64,000 nt of DNA from Phocaeicola sartorii JCM 17136 = DSM 21941 (GTDB lineage Bacteria; Bacteroidota; Bacteroidia; Bacteroidales; Bacteroidaceae), in NCBI RefSeq assembly GCF_000614185.1, contig NZ_BAKM01000026.1:22091-86090 (forward strand), in the 5' to 3' direction. The position numbers and the translations under genes are program-made. How positions within the stretch are numbered: the first letter of the stretch is position 1; every line of letters starts with the position of its first letter. Below are positions 18,223 through 29,333 of this stretch, piece after piece. The notes beneath the pieces are model-generated. The model was not told the DNA's origin. It saw only the letters and a program-made list of their open reading frames with translations, and did not search any database.

Positions 18223-19224
18223 ATGAGTGAATTGAAGATTGTGGGCAATCCGTTGCCCGGTATGCCGTGGGAGGAGCGTCCCGAAGGTTGTAAGAATGTG
18301 ATGTGGAGATGTAGTGCGAATCCGGTCATTCCCCGTGATTTGCTGCCTACGTCCAATAGTATATTCAATAGTGCGGTAGTACCTTTCGGCGAAGGTTATG
18401 CCGGAGTGTTCCGTTGTGATGACACGAACCGCCGCATGGCACTTCATGTGGGATTCAGCAAGGATGCCGTTCATTGGGACATCCATCCGGAGAAGTTGCA
18501 GTTCCAATGTGATATTCCCGAGATAGGCGAGTGGGTGTATGGTTATGATCCGCGCGTCTGCTTCATTGACGGCCGTTACTATGTGACCTGGTGCAACGGA
18601 TATAAGGGCCAGCCCACCATCGGCGTGGCATGGACCACGGATTTCAAGACGTTCCATCAGGTGGAGAACGCTTTCCTGCCTTTCAACCGCAATGGCGTGC
18701 TGTTTCCCCGCAAGATTAATGGTAAGTTTGCCATGCTGAGCCGTCCCAGTGACAACGGGCATACTCCTTTCGGAGATATTTATTATAGTGAGTCGCCCGA
18801 CTTGGAGTTTTGGGGACACCATCGCCATGTCATGTCGCCCGCGCCTTTCGAGGTAAGTGCCTGGCAGTGCCTGAAGATTGGTGCCGGTCCTATCCCCATC
18901 GAGACCAGTGAGGGCTGGTTGCTGTTCTATCACGGTGTGCTTCGTTCCTGCAACGGTTATGTCTATGCCTTCGGTTCGGCATTGCTTGATCTGGACGAGC
19001 CTTGGAAGGTGAAATACCGTTCGGGACCTTATCTCATCTCTCCGCGTGAGCCTTACGAATGCATGGGCGATGTGCCTAATGTATGCTTCCCTTGTGCGGC
19101 TTTGCATGATCCGGCAACGGGACGGGTGGCTGTTTATTATGGTTGTGCCGATACGGTGACCGGTCTGGCATTCGGTTATATTCCCGAAATCATAGAATTT
19201 ACCAAGAAGAATTCCATCGTTTAA
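18223..19224 (+). CDS. GH130 beta-1,4-mannoside (mannosyl-GlcNAc) phosphorylase
   Basis: A 333-aa cytoplasmic protein without a signal peptide. GH130 five-bladed propeller motifs are [26 protein letters not shown] (catalytic Asp109), [23 protein letters not shown] and [15 protein letters not shown]. As I recall it, the sequence closely resembles UhgbMP, a gut-Bacteroides mannoside phosphorylase acting on Man-beta-1,4-GlcNAc from N-glycan cores. The reaction would give mannose 1-phosphate and GlcNAc. This fits the GH92 genes and the permease upstream. A hydrolase role (other GH130 subgroups) is less likely. Confidence 0.9.
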   Translation: MSELKIVGNPLPGMPWEERPEGCKNVMWRCSANPVIPRDLLPTSNSIFNSAVVPFGEGYAGVFRCDDTNRRMALHVGFSKDAVHWDIHPEKLQFQCDIPEIGEWVYGYDPRVCFIDGRYYVTWCNGYKGQPTIGVAWTTDFKTFHQVENAFLPFNRNGVLFPRKINGKFAMLSRPSDNGHTPFGDIYYSESPDLEFWGHHRHVMSPAPFEVSAWQCLKIGAGPIPIETSEGWLLFYHGVLRSCNGYVYAFGSALLDLDEPWKVKYRSGPYLISPREPYECMGDVPNVCFPCAALHDPATGRVAVYYGCADTVTGLAFGYIPEIIEFTKKNSIV

Positions 19225-19250
19225 GCACGGGTTGTGCTGGATTGGGAAAG

Positions 19251-19306
19251 AGAGGATGTGCCCTGTCGCTGTTATGTCAGTTCCGGCACATCCTCTTTGT
19301 TTTTCC
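19251..19306 (+). terminator. Intrinsic terminator after GH130
   Basis: AGAGGATGTGCC (19251-19262) pairs perfectly with GGCACATCCTCT (19285-19296), followed by TTGTTTTTCC. The loop is 22 bases. Confidence 0.8.
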
Positions 19307-19369
19307 GTTTTCTGTCCTTCGGCGGGGTCTTATTCGGCGAACCGTTCCCTGTCTTTCAATTTTTCTCTT

Positions 19370-19377
19370 TATATTTG
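19370..19377 (+). promoter_or_regulatory. -7 box for the GH109-like gene
   Basis: TATATTTG fits TAnnTTTG and lies 20 bases before the ATG at 19398, downstream of a terminator, so the gene has its own short-leader promoter. Confidence 0.45.
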
Positions 19378-19397
19378 TACGCTAAATACAGCAAGCT

Positions 19398-20636
19398 ATG
19401 AAACGACCAAACGTACTTAATTTGACCTGTCCTCCTTTGCCGGTTGTCCGGATCGGTTTCATCGGATTAGGAAACAGGGGTATTCTTGCGCTCGAAAGAT
19501 ATATGCATCTGGAAGGCATTGAGGTGAAAGCGCTTTGTGATTTGCGGAAAGAGAATATAGAGCGTGCAGAGCGGATCTTGCGGGAGTCCGGCCGCCCCGA
19601 AGCCGAGAATTATTCGGAAGAGGGGATGTGGTGCAGGATGTGCGAATGTAAGGAGATAGACCTCATTTATATTTGTACGGACTGGTTGACTCATACCGAG
19701 ATTGCGGTTTATGCCTTGCAGCAGGGCCGTCATGTGGCCTTGGAGGTTCCCGCCGCCATGAGTGTGGCCGATTGTTGGCGTTTGGTGGATACTGCCGAAG
19801 AGACCCGCCGTCATTGCATGATGCTGGAGAACTGTTGTTACGATGCTTTTGCCTTGACTACCTTGAACATGGTGCAGCAGGGGGTGCTGGGTGAAATCAC
19901 CCATGCCGAGGGGGCATACATTCACGACTTGCGCAAGCATTATTTTGCAGATGAACAGGCGGGCGGGTATCACAATCACTGGATAAAGCTTTACAGCCAG
20001 CAGCATACGGGGAATCCTTATCCTACTCATGGCTTGGGCCCGGTCTGCCAATGGATGAACATTCACCGGGGAGACCGTATGGAATATTTGGTTTCCATGT
20101 CCTCGCGTCAGGCCGGTCTGTCTGCTTATGCCGGACAGGTGTTTGGCGCATCTTCCGAAGAAGCGGCGCAGCATTATGAGATGGGGGATGTGAATACCAC
20201 GCTGATTCATACCGCAAAAGGAAGAACGATCTTGTTGCAATATGATGTGACCACTCCGCGTCCGTACAGCCGCCATCAGACGGTGTGCGGCACGAAGGGA
20301 TTCATGCAGAAATATCCCGTTCCCTGCCTGATGCTGGACAAATACGGAAAAGAGCCTTTGTCCGGTGAGCGATTTGAGCAGATGATGGAGCAGTATAAAC
20401 ATCCTTTTACGGCTGTTATCGGAGAAGAGGCGCGGCGGAAGAATATGCCGAATGAGATGAATTATATCATGGACTATCGGCTTATTCATTGTCTGAGGAA
20501 CGGTTTGCCGTTGGATCAGGATGTGTATGATGCTGCCGAATGGTCCTGCATTACGGAACTGAGCGAGCGTTCCGTGCGGCAGGGCAGTGTTCCGGTGGAG
20601 ATTCCCGATTTCACACGGGGGGACTGGAAGGGATAG
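19398..20636 (+). CDS. Gfo/Idh/MocA family protein, GH109-like
   Basis: A 412-aa protein with an N-terminal Rossmann fold ([11 protein letters not shown]) and the Gfo/Idh/MocA C-terminal domain. Motifs shared with GH109 NAD-dependent alpha-N-acetylgalactosaminidases are [24 protein letters not shown] and the C-terminal [14 protein letters not shown]. No signal peptide is present, so it acts in the cytoplasm. Family assignment is good; activity on alpha-GalNAc is an inference, as most Gfo/Idh/MocA proteins are plain oxidoreductases. It has its own promoter and ends before a bidirectional terminator. Confidence 0.85.
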   Translation: MKRPNVLNLTCPPLPVVRIGFIGLGNRGILALERYMHLEGIEVKALCDLRKENIERAERILRESGRPEAENYSEEGMWCRMCECKEIDLIYICTDWLTHTEIAVYALQQGRHVALEVPAAMSVADCWRLVDTAEETRRHCMMLENCCYDAFALTTLNMVQQGVLGEITHAEGAYIHDLRKHYFADEQAGGYHNHWIKLYSQQHTGNPYPTHGLGPVCQWMNIHRGDRMEYLVSMSSRQAGLSAYAGQVFGASSEEAAQHYEMGDVNTTLIHTAKGRTILLQYDVTTPRPYSRHQTVCGTKGFMQKYPVPCLMLDKYGKEPLSGERFEQMMEQYKHPFTAVIGEEARRKNMPNEMNYIMDYRLIHCLRNGLPLDQDVYDAAEWSCITELSERSVRQGSVPVEIPDFTRGDWKG

Positions 20637-20869
20637 CCAGGCTGAGGTTATACCATGAACCTATTACCTTTATGAAGAATTTATGAAGGATTGGAATAAG
20701 AATGGTTCATTGTAATAGCTTGAGATACAATGGCTTGTTCGCGTATGAAGAATTTGAAGGAAAAAAGGAGGGAAATGTGTTTTGAAGAGATGATTAGGAC
20801 AGATGTTTGTGTTATACTCGTTTTGTGAAATTTGTAAATGGCAGTAGCTATGAAGAACAGAGAGAATAG

Positions 20870-20910
20870 AACAGGGTGGCTGGAAACCAAATCCAGCCAC
20901 CCTGTTTTCT
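20870..20910. terminator. Bidirectional terminator between convergent genes
   Basis: AACAGGGTGGCTGGA (20870-20884) and TCCAGCCACCCTGTT (20892-20906) form a perfect 15-bp stem with a 7-base loop, with a short T run after it. It lies at the 3' ends of the GH109-like gene and the GH2 gene. The remaining bases 20637-20869 show no gene. Confidence 0.85.
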
Positions 20911-20928
20911 ATCGTTTAAACTTGTGTC

Positions 20929-24023
<3,095 letters not shown>

Positions 24024-24046
24024 GCTATTATTTAATTGGTTTTGTG

Positions 24047-24054
24047 CAAATATA
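24047..24054 (-). promoter_or_regulatory. -7 box for the GH2 gene
   Basis: On the minus strand the bases read TATATTTG, a match to TAnnTTTG, about 24 bases upstream of the ATG. The -33 box is unclear. Confidence 0.4.
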
Positions 24055-24137
24055 GTGAAAATAGTGACTGGTCTGAGAGGAAAAATCGGTCAAAATAGTT
24101 ATAATTGCGAATGATTTGTGTTTTTAGGCCTGAAATT

Positions 24138-24995
24138 ATGATATTTTTGAATGAAATTTGGTGTAAATGGCAGAAAGTGTTGCATGACGAGAAGCTGAAG
24201 CATAAGATATATGTGATTATCTTTGAAAGCGACACACCGATGGGAAAATTATTCGATGTGGCGTTGATAGGGTTTATTGCCTTGAGCATTCTGGTGGTCA
24301 TTGCCGAAAGTATCAAAAGCTGGAATCCGGTTATCGGTCCCTATTTGCGCGTGTCGGAGTATGTCTTTACTTTCTTTTTTACGTTGGAGTATGTGTTGAG
24401 ACTTTATTGTTCTCCCAAGCCGCGCAAGTATGCTCTGAGTTTTTTCGGTATAGTGGATTTGCTGGCTACCTTACCTTTATATATAGGCTGGCTTTTCGGT
24501 GCGGCACGTTATTTGCTGGTGATCCGCACGTTCCGGTTGATCCGTGTGTTCCGTATATTTAAACTGTTCAGTTTCCTGGATGAAGGTAATTTCCTGTTGC
24601 GCTCCTTGGTGTTCAGCAGCCGGAAGATCATTGTTTTTTTCTTGTTTGTCCTGATATTGGTGACTTCGATCGGCACGTTGATGTATATGATTGAGGGGCA
24701 GCGGCCGGACACTTCTTTCAATAATATCCCGAATAGCATTTATTGGGCGATAGTGACGATGACAACGGTAGGTTATGGGGATATCACTCCGGAAACTCCG
24801 TTAGGGAGATTTCTTTCGGCGGTAGTGATGTTGCTGGGCTATACCATCATTGCAGTCCCCACGGGAATTGTGTCTGCGTCCATGATTCAGGAGCATAGAC
24901 GCAAAGGAACCCTGAAATGTCCGCACTGTGGTAAGGGCGGACATGAGGAGGGGGCTGCTTATTGTAAATACTGTGGAGGGAAACTGTTGGAATAG
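24138..24995 (+). CDS. Voltage-gated-type potassium channel with C-terminal zinc ribbon
   Basis: About 285 aa from the chosen ATG at 24138 (an ATG at 24111 in the same frame is possible). It has six membrane helices. The S4-like helix carries regularly spaced arginines (VIRTFRLIRVFRIFKLF). The pore has the K+ selectivity filter TTVGYGD followed by ITPETPLGR. The cytoplasmic tail ends in a zinc ribbon with two CxxC pairs (CPHCGKGG...CKYCGG). It is divergent from the GH2 gene and shows no operon partner. Probable role is K+ flux and membrane potential control; the ribbon may be a regulatory or assembly domain (inference). Confidence 0.9.
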   Translation: MIFLNEIWCKWQKVLHDEKLKHKIYVIIFESDTPMGKLFDVALIGFIALSILVVIAESIKSWNPVIGPYLRVSEYVFTFFFTLEYVLRLYCSPKPRKYALSFFGIVDLLATLPLYIGWLFGAARYLLVIRTFRLIRVFRIFKLFSFLDEGNFLLRSLVFSSRKIIVFFLFVLILVTSIGTLMYMIEGQRPDTSFNNIPNSIYWAIVTMTTVGYGDITPETPLGRFLSAVVMLLGYTIIAVPTGIVSASMIQEHRRKGTLKCPHCGKGGHEEGAAYCKYCGGKLLE

Positions 24996-25044
24996 TTTTT
25001 TGTTGTAAAGAAAAGTATGTGGACTTCGTGAGCCAAGTAAGCGG

Positions 25045-25100
25045 TGTTACTTTGCCTGGGAACATATCTTACTTTGCCCACGAAGATATCTTACTTTTTT
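25045..25100. repeat. Three direct repeats with 22-bp period
   Basis: TTACTTTGCC at 25047 and 25069 and TTACTTTTTT at 25091 are spaced exactly 22 bases; the second and third share ATATC before the core. They lie just downstream of the K+ channel gene, at the start of the capsule regulatory region. Confidence 0.5.
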
Positions 25101-25255
25101 CAGTGTGATATGATGGTTCATGATACTCTATAGAGAATACTCTGGAGGAAAAATACTAAATACCTATCAGGCAAATAAACAATCAACATCAAAAACAAAA
25201 AAACGTGTTCTTAAATGAAAAAGCCGTGAGGCTCTCTTAAAAAAACGGGAAATAA

Positions 25256-25287
25256 TTTTCTATTCTATTAATAATTCCCTACCTTTG
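25256..25287 (+). promoter_or_regulatory. Possible promoter upstream of the capsule locus
   Basis: TTTTC (25256-25260), 19 bases, then TACCTTTG (25280-25287), which fits TAnnTTTG. Either this or the 25463 box may be the start point of the capsule transcript. Confidence 0.35.
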
Positions 25288-25462
25288 TCATGTTTTCCAT
25301 ACCTATGTTTCCGAAAGGAGACAATAAGGAATTGGGAAATATATAGAAAAGACGTTTACTTGACGTTTTGTTCTTGACTGTTTGAAACTTCGCAATTTTT
25401 GAGCAGTAGTCAAAAAACAAAGCAATGGTAGGTGTCTGCGAGGTATGTTTATATCCTTGTTA

Positions 25463-25470
25463 TATCTTTG
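25463..25470 (+). promoter_or_regulatory. -7 box, probable capsule operon promoter
   Basis: TATCTTTG fits TAnnTTTG. It would give a leader of about 370 bases before UpxY that contains both terminator hairpins. No clear -33 box is visible. Confidence 0.45.
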
Positions 25471-25564
25471 CTAGCCAAAGGTATATTCAAGTTATTATAC
25501 ATATCGGCGTGGGCTTCTGCGTTGCTCGTTCAGACTACTGCGGGCAATGCGAAGGCCTCAAACA

Positions 25565-25602
25565 GCGGGACGGGTAGCGAGTACAGATTCCCGCGCTTTT
25601 TT
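25565..25602 (+). terminator. Terminator-like hairpin in the capsule leader
   Basis: GCGGGA (25565-25570) pairs with TCCCGC (25589-25594), followed by GCTTTTTTATATA. It lies inside the predicted leader, so it would stop transcription unless antiterminated. Confidence 0.5.
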
Positions 25603-25754
25603 ATATATAGGTATCGCAATAAAAAATTTAACACATAAGAACCATCCGGTTCGGGAATCTGCGGAAGGTCATCGGTTGACCCGACAGGCTGCATCTATAT
25701 AGTGCGGATTCCAATCCTCCATCTATTGAAATAGCTTTTCCGGTCGAACTTGAT

Positions 25755-25784
25755 TACAAGAGTCCGATTACTCTTGTATTTTAT
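25755..25784 (+). terminator. Attenuator hairpin just before upxY
   Basis: TACAAGAGT (25755-25763) pairs perfectly with ACTCTTGTA (25770-25778) around a 6-base loop, followed by TTTTATG. It ends about 60 bases before the chosen UpxY start. Confidence 0.55.
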
Positions 25785-25844
25785 GAAATGACTCGTAACT
25801 AATTGAAATATAGGTATATATCTGTACTTCAAAGCTCCGCACCT

Positions 25845-26381
25845 ATGTCTTCAAGTGAACAAATGCAATGGTTTGCCATGCGCGCCACCTATCGTAGGGG
25901 GATGCAAATCAAGGAACTGCTGGATAAACAAGGAATAAGCAATTTTATCCCCATGCGTTATGAAATGCAGGAAAAGAACGGTCGCAAGAGACGTATACTT
26001 GTCCCCGTTATCCGCGACTTGATTTTCGTCCGTGCCGTTCAGTCGGAACTTCAGTGGGTAAAGGACAGGAATCCTTATCTTCAATATATGATCGATGTCC
26101 GTAACGGGCAGAAAATCATTGTGCCCGATGAACAGATGAGGCAGTTTATAGCAGTGGCAGGTACTTATGATGAGCATCTTATTTTCTTTAGCCCCGATGA
26201 AGTGAATCTGCGAAAAGGGATGAAAGTCCGCATCATCGGAGGTGACTTCAAAGGCTATGAAGGAATATTTATAAAGGTAAAGGGGGCGAGGGACCGCCGG
26301 GTGGTTATCAGTCTTCAAGGAATTATTGCCATGGCCATGGCTACCCTTTCACCTGATTTGGTAGAAGTAATCAAAGAATAA
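25845..26381 (+). CDS. upxY: UpxY-family transcription antiterminator (NusG-like)
   Basis: A 178-aa protein with a NusG N-terminal-like domain (WFAMRATYRRGMQIKELLD, FIPMRYEM, LIFVRAVQSELQW) and a C-terminal KOW-type part (VRIIGGDFKGYEGIFIKVKG). The open frame reaches back to a TTG at 25803, but the ATG at 25845 (MSSSEQMQW) fits the family length. In Bacteroides, the first gene of each capsule locus encodes an UpxY that prevents termination in the leader of its own locus. The structured leader and operon position here agree. The next gene starts 7 bases after the stop. Confidence 0.92.
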   Translation: MSSSEQMQWFAMRATYRRGMQIKELLDKQGISNFIPMRYEMQEKNGRKRRILVPVIRDLIFVRAVQSELQWVKDRNPYLQYMIDVRNGQKIIVPDEQMRQFIAVAGTYDEHLIFFSPDEVNLRKGMKVRIIGGDFKGYEGIFIKVKGARDRRVVISLQGIIAMAMATLSPDLVEVIKE

Positions 26382-26388
26382 CGGTATA

Positions 26389-26763
26389 ATGACAGAAACA
26401 ATTCCTTCCGGCATTCGCCTGAAGAACTTAATTCAGAATCATCACGCTGAAATTCTCGGCAGGGAGAAGAATAATGAGAAATTTATCCATCTTTATAGTA
26501 TCGGCACTTATTGGGTGGCTTTCGAACAATCTGCTTACAGGCTGAATCGTATTTTTGGAACAAGCGAAATTTCTCTTTTTCGGGTTGCAAGTCTTCCGGA
26601 TTATGTTGTGATGGTTTCTGTACCTTATGATGAGGTAGTTGCTTGTTTCCGCAGGTATATTGTTCGTCATGGTGGGCCTGATTATAAAGTGCTAGTTGTT
26701 TCATCGCTTCCAATAGAGTGTTATTGTAAGTGGCACATGGATACTGTGAAGTCTGTGTTATGA
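26389..26763 (+). CDS. Small protein in the upxZ position, family not recognised
   Basis: A 124-aa soluble protein 7 bases after upxY. In B. fragilis loci this place is held by upxZ, whose product blocks the UpxY proteins of other capsule loci. Length and sequence (FIHLYSIGTYWVAFEQSAYRL, then a Cys-containing tail YCKWHMD) do not let me assign it to UpxZ with confidence. Position and coupling suggest a regulatory role in choosing which capsule is made, but this is inference. Confidence 0.6.
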   Translation: MTETIPSGIRLKNLIQNHHAEILGREKNNEKFIHLYSIGTYWVAFEQSAYRLNRIFGTSEISLFRVASLPDYVVMVSVPYDEVVACFRRYIVRHGGPDYKVLVVSSLPIECYCKWHMDTVKSVL

Positions 26764-26780
26764 TAAATTAAAAGGTAGGA

Positions 26781-28286
26781 ATGAATAGTAAAACTGCAAT
26801 ATTAACCGGAGTGTCATGGACTGTCACTCTTAACATTGTCAATGGTATTTATGGATTTCTTTCAGTCCCTTTATTGCTCTTTCTGTATGGAAAATCTCAT
26901 TATGGATTGATTGCCATTGCATTGAGCATCAATTTATATTTGAGGTTGCTCGATTTAGGATTTAATTCTACTAATGTAAAGTTCTATTCAGTGTGGATGG
27001 CGCAGGGGAAATTGGACAAAGTGAAGAAATTGTTTCAAACTTCATTAGGGTTTTACGGATTGATAGGCTTGTTAAATGCAGTGGTTCTAGTTTTCATCGC
27101 TCTTTTCTCGGATGTAATCTTTAATATATCTTCTGAGGAATCTGTTATTTTAAGACATTTGATACTGATTCTTGCAGGATGTGCTTTTATTAACTGGTAC
27201 AGTTCCAGCCTTAATCAAGTGATAATGGCATCAGAACAAGTAGGCTGGGTGCAGCGGATGGCCGTAGTTCCTAAGTTGTGCCAGTTCTTGATATTGCTTT
27301 TTGTTTATGTCTTTCCGGTGCCGATAGAGGTGTATTTTTTATCTACTTGCCTTTCTGTATTTATTGTTATACCATTTTCTATTGTGAAGATAAAAGCGTT
27401 ATTGGCTGGTGTTTCCTTTCTTCCATGTATTACAAATTCTATTCTGAAAGAAATATTACCTTATTGCATGAATGTCTTTTCATTTGGAATATTTCAATTT
27501 TCGATGGATATGTTGAGACCGGTATTTTTGGGAATAAGGATTTCACCGGAAGCGGTAGCTGAGTATAAAATAATAGGAAGTATTGTCACACTGGCTACCA
27601 TGCTTGGTGGTTCGTTTATGAGTACCGTATTGCCATCGGTAAGTAAGGCTCGGGCAACGAATAATCAAAATGCTATCCTTCGGATAGCTTATCAAGGAAC
27701 AAAGTACATCAGTGTTACTCTTTCTTTTTGTTCATTCGGGCTGATAGTAGTGGCTGATGAGTTGTTGACAGCCTATGTAGGAGCTTCTTATCTTCATTTA
27801 GTTCCTTGGCTGTCTTTGTGGCTGCTTGTTATCCTTTTTGGGCATAATCAAGGAATTTCATCTATAATTTTAGCAGGTAATGATATTCGGGCGCTTTCTT
27901 ATTCATCTGCTGTGGCTACTGCATTGGGGTTGTCTGTTTGTTGGTTCTTGATACCCGTCTGGGGGATAGGAGGGACGGTTATAGGATATCTTTGCTATTG
28001 TTTGGTACAGTTCGTATTCTATTATTTTTATTATTGGAGGATAAAATTAGGTTTGGATACATTGAAAATATTTGTTCATTCTTTTTTGATACCTGTATTG
28101 GTCTCTTCGTTTGTTTGCGTCCTCATTTTGTTGATACAGAGATATGTAAGAGTTTCCATAACGCACCTCATAACGGCTGTTACCGTTAAAGGATTTATTT
28201 TCACTCTTTTGTTTGCTGTTTTGCATTATAATATTACGTGTACTGAAGAAGATAGAACATGGATTGCGAATTTATTGAAAAAATAA
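26781..28286 (+). CDS. Wzx-type polysaccharide flippase
   Basis: A 501-aa inner-membrane protein with 12-14 hydrophobic helices in the MATE/MOP pattern of polysaccharide exporters (GIYGFLSVPLLLFLYGKSHYGLIAIALS near the N-terminus). It should flip undecaprenyl-linked repeat units to the periplasm. It is followed after one base by a glycosyltransferase gene. From this gene on the DNA is clearly richer in A+T than the flanking PULs, as is usual for capsule genes that move between strains. Confidence 0.88.
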   Translation: MNSKTAILTGVSWTVTLNIVNGIYGFLSVPLLLFLYGKSHYGLIAIALSINLYLRLLDLGFNSTNVKFYSVWMAQGKLDKVKKLFQTSLGFYGLIGLLNAVVLVFIALFSDVIFNISSEESVILRHLILILAGCAFINWYSSSLNQVIMASEQVGWVQRMAVVPKLCQFLILLFVYVFPVPIEVYFLSTCLSVFIVIPFSIVKIKALLAGVSFLPCITNSILKEILPYCMNVFSFGIFQFSMDMLRPVFLGIRISPEAVAEYKIIGSIVTLATMLGGSFMSTVLPSVSKARATNNQNAILRIAYQGTKYISVTLSFCSFGLIVVADELLTAYVGASYLHLVPWLSLWLLVILFGHNQGISSIILAGNDIRALSYSSAVATALGLSVCWFLIPVWGIGGTVIGYLCYCLVQFVFYYFYYWRIKLGLDTLKIFVHSFLIPVLVSSFVCVLILLIQRYVRVSITHLITAVTVKGFIFTLLFAVLHYNITCTEEDRTWIANLLKK

Positions 28287-28287
28287 T

Positions 28288-29333
28288 ATGAGTGTACTAT
28301 TAAGCATTATCGTACCTGTATATAACGGCGTACGGTATATAAAGAATACTATTAATAATGTTCTTGCACAAACTTTTGTTGATTATGAACTTATATTGAT
28401 AAATGATGGCTCGAAAGATGATTCTTTATTTGTCATGCGCGAATTATCCGGTAAAGATAAACGTATTAAGCTGTTTACAACAGAGAATAAAGGGATTTGT
28501 GCAGCTCGTAATTTGGGAATAAGCCAGGCAAATGGGGAATTTATTGTTTTTTTAGATCAGGATGATGATTTTGATAGTGATCTTTGTAGGGATTATGTGG
28601 AAACAATCATAAAAACGGGAGCGGATATGTGTGTCTTTGGGCGTTCATATACCATAATAGAATCGAATGGAACAAGCGGCACTTCAAGATACAACCACTT
28701 GTTGAAGGCCTGTTGACTGATAAGGAACAATTATACGGGCATATATTCAATGTGAACAATGATAAAACATTTATGACTATTTGGAATTGCATCTATAGAA
28801 AAAACATTATCAGGCAATATGGGCTTTCGTTTCCGACAGTTCTTCGGGCGGGTTATGAAGATACTGTCTTTAATATGCTTTATGCATCTAAATGTACTTC
28901 AGTCTTTTTGTGTTCCCGCATTCATTATTCTTATCAGATGCGTAAAGGAGTCAGTACCATAACCAAAGCTAATGACAATGTTTTGGATGATTTTTATTTT
29001 GTGGCAAGAATGGGCCGCGAACTAGTTGATGGATTGCCGTCTAGTTATCAAAATGCATATCGTTTCTTTGTGCTGAGGTTATTTCAGGTTCCTTATTTCC
29101 GTATCCTTACGCATAAAAAGAGAATTTCTTTCAATGAAAAAATGGAGTTGGCAAAGATGATAAGCAGAAATACATGTATACAAGATGCAGCTGCTTGTAC
29201 CATGGCTCCTTATAAGGTTCGAATTTTATATAAAGTATTGCTTTCTGTCATTCGTTATGGCATTCGGCATGGATGCTTTTTTATTGTAGTGGCAGCTTTG
29301 GATATTATTCACTTCTGGAAAGAAAAGGTATGA
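28288..29333 (+). pseudogene. GT2 family glycosyltransferase, frameshifted in this sequence
   Basis: Two frames together encode about 348 aa. The GT-A nucleotide-binding start is LSIIVPVYNGVRYI with LINDGSKDDS and the DxD region FLDQDDDFD; the second frame continues with WNCIYRKNIIR and AGYEDTVFN. The break lies near 28683-28684, where TT instead of TTT would join SNGTSGT to FKIQPLVEGLL. The stop TGA overlaps the ATG of the next gene. It adds one sugar to the capsule repeat unit; donor and acceptor are unknown. No other damage is visible, so an indel error is likely. Confidence 0.85.

Larger units (their letters stand above)
24996..25844 (+). other. Long regulatory region and leader of the capsule locus
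   Basis: No convincing gene is seen in 849 bases. In order it holds three 22-bp spaced repeats (25045-25100), a promoter-like pair (25256-25287), a second -7 box (25463-25470), and two terminator-like hairpins (25565-25602 and 25755-25784). Smaller hairpins lie between these (GAACC/GGTTC at 25639-25652; GGTCA/TGACC at 25667-25681). A long structured untranslated leader is what UpxY-type antiterminators act on in Bacteroides capsule loci. Confidence 0.65.

Noticed and set aside
18208..19107. 299-codon frame on the minus strand opposite GH130.
   Set aside because: Antisense shadow of a highly conserved enzyme gene.
25280..25482. TACCTTTG and its inverse CAAAGGTA flank a 203-base segment, like an invertible capsule promoter.
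   Set aside because: Only 8 bases match, against roughly 20 or more for known invertible capsule promoters, and no recombinase gene is in the window. Read mapping for inverted orientation would settle it.
25432..25638. 68-codon reading frame in the capsule leader.
   Set aside because: It overlaps the promoter and the first terminator hairpin, has no ribosome binding site and resembles no protein I know.
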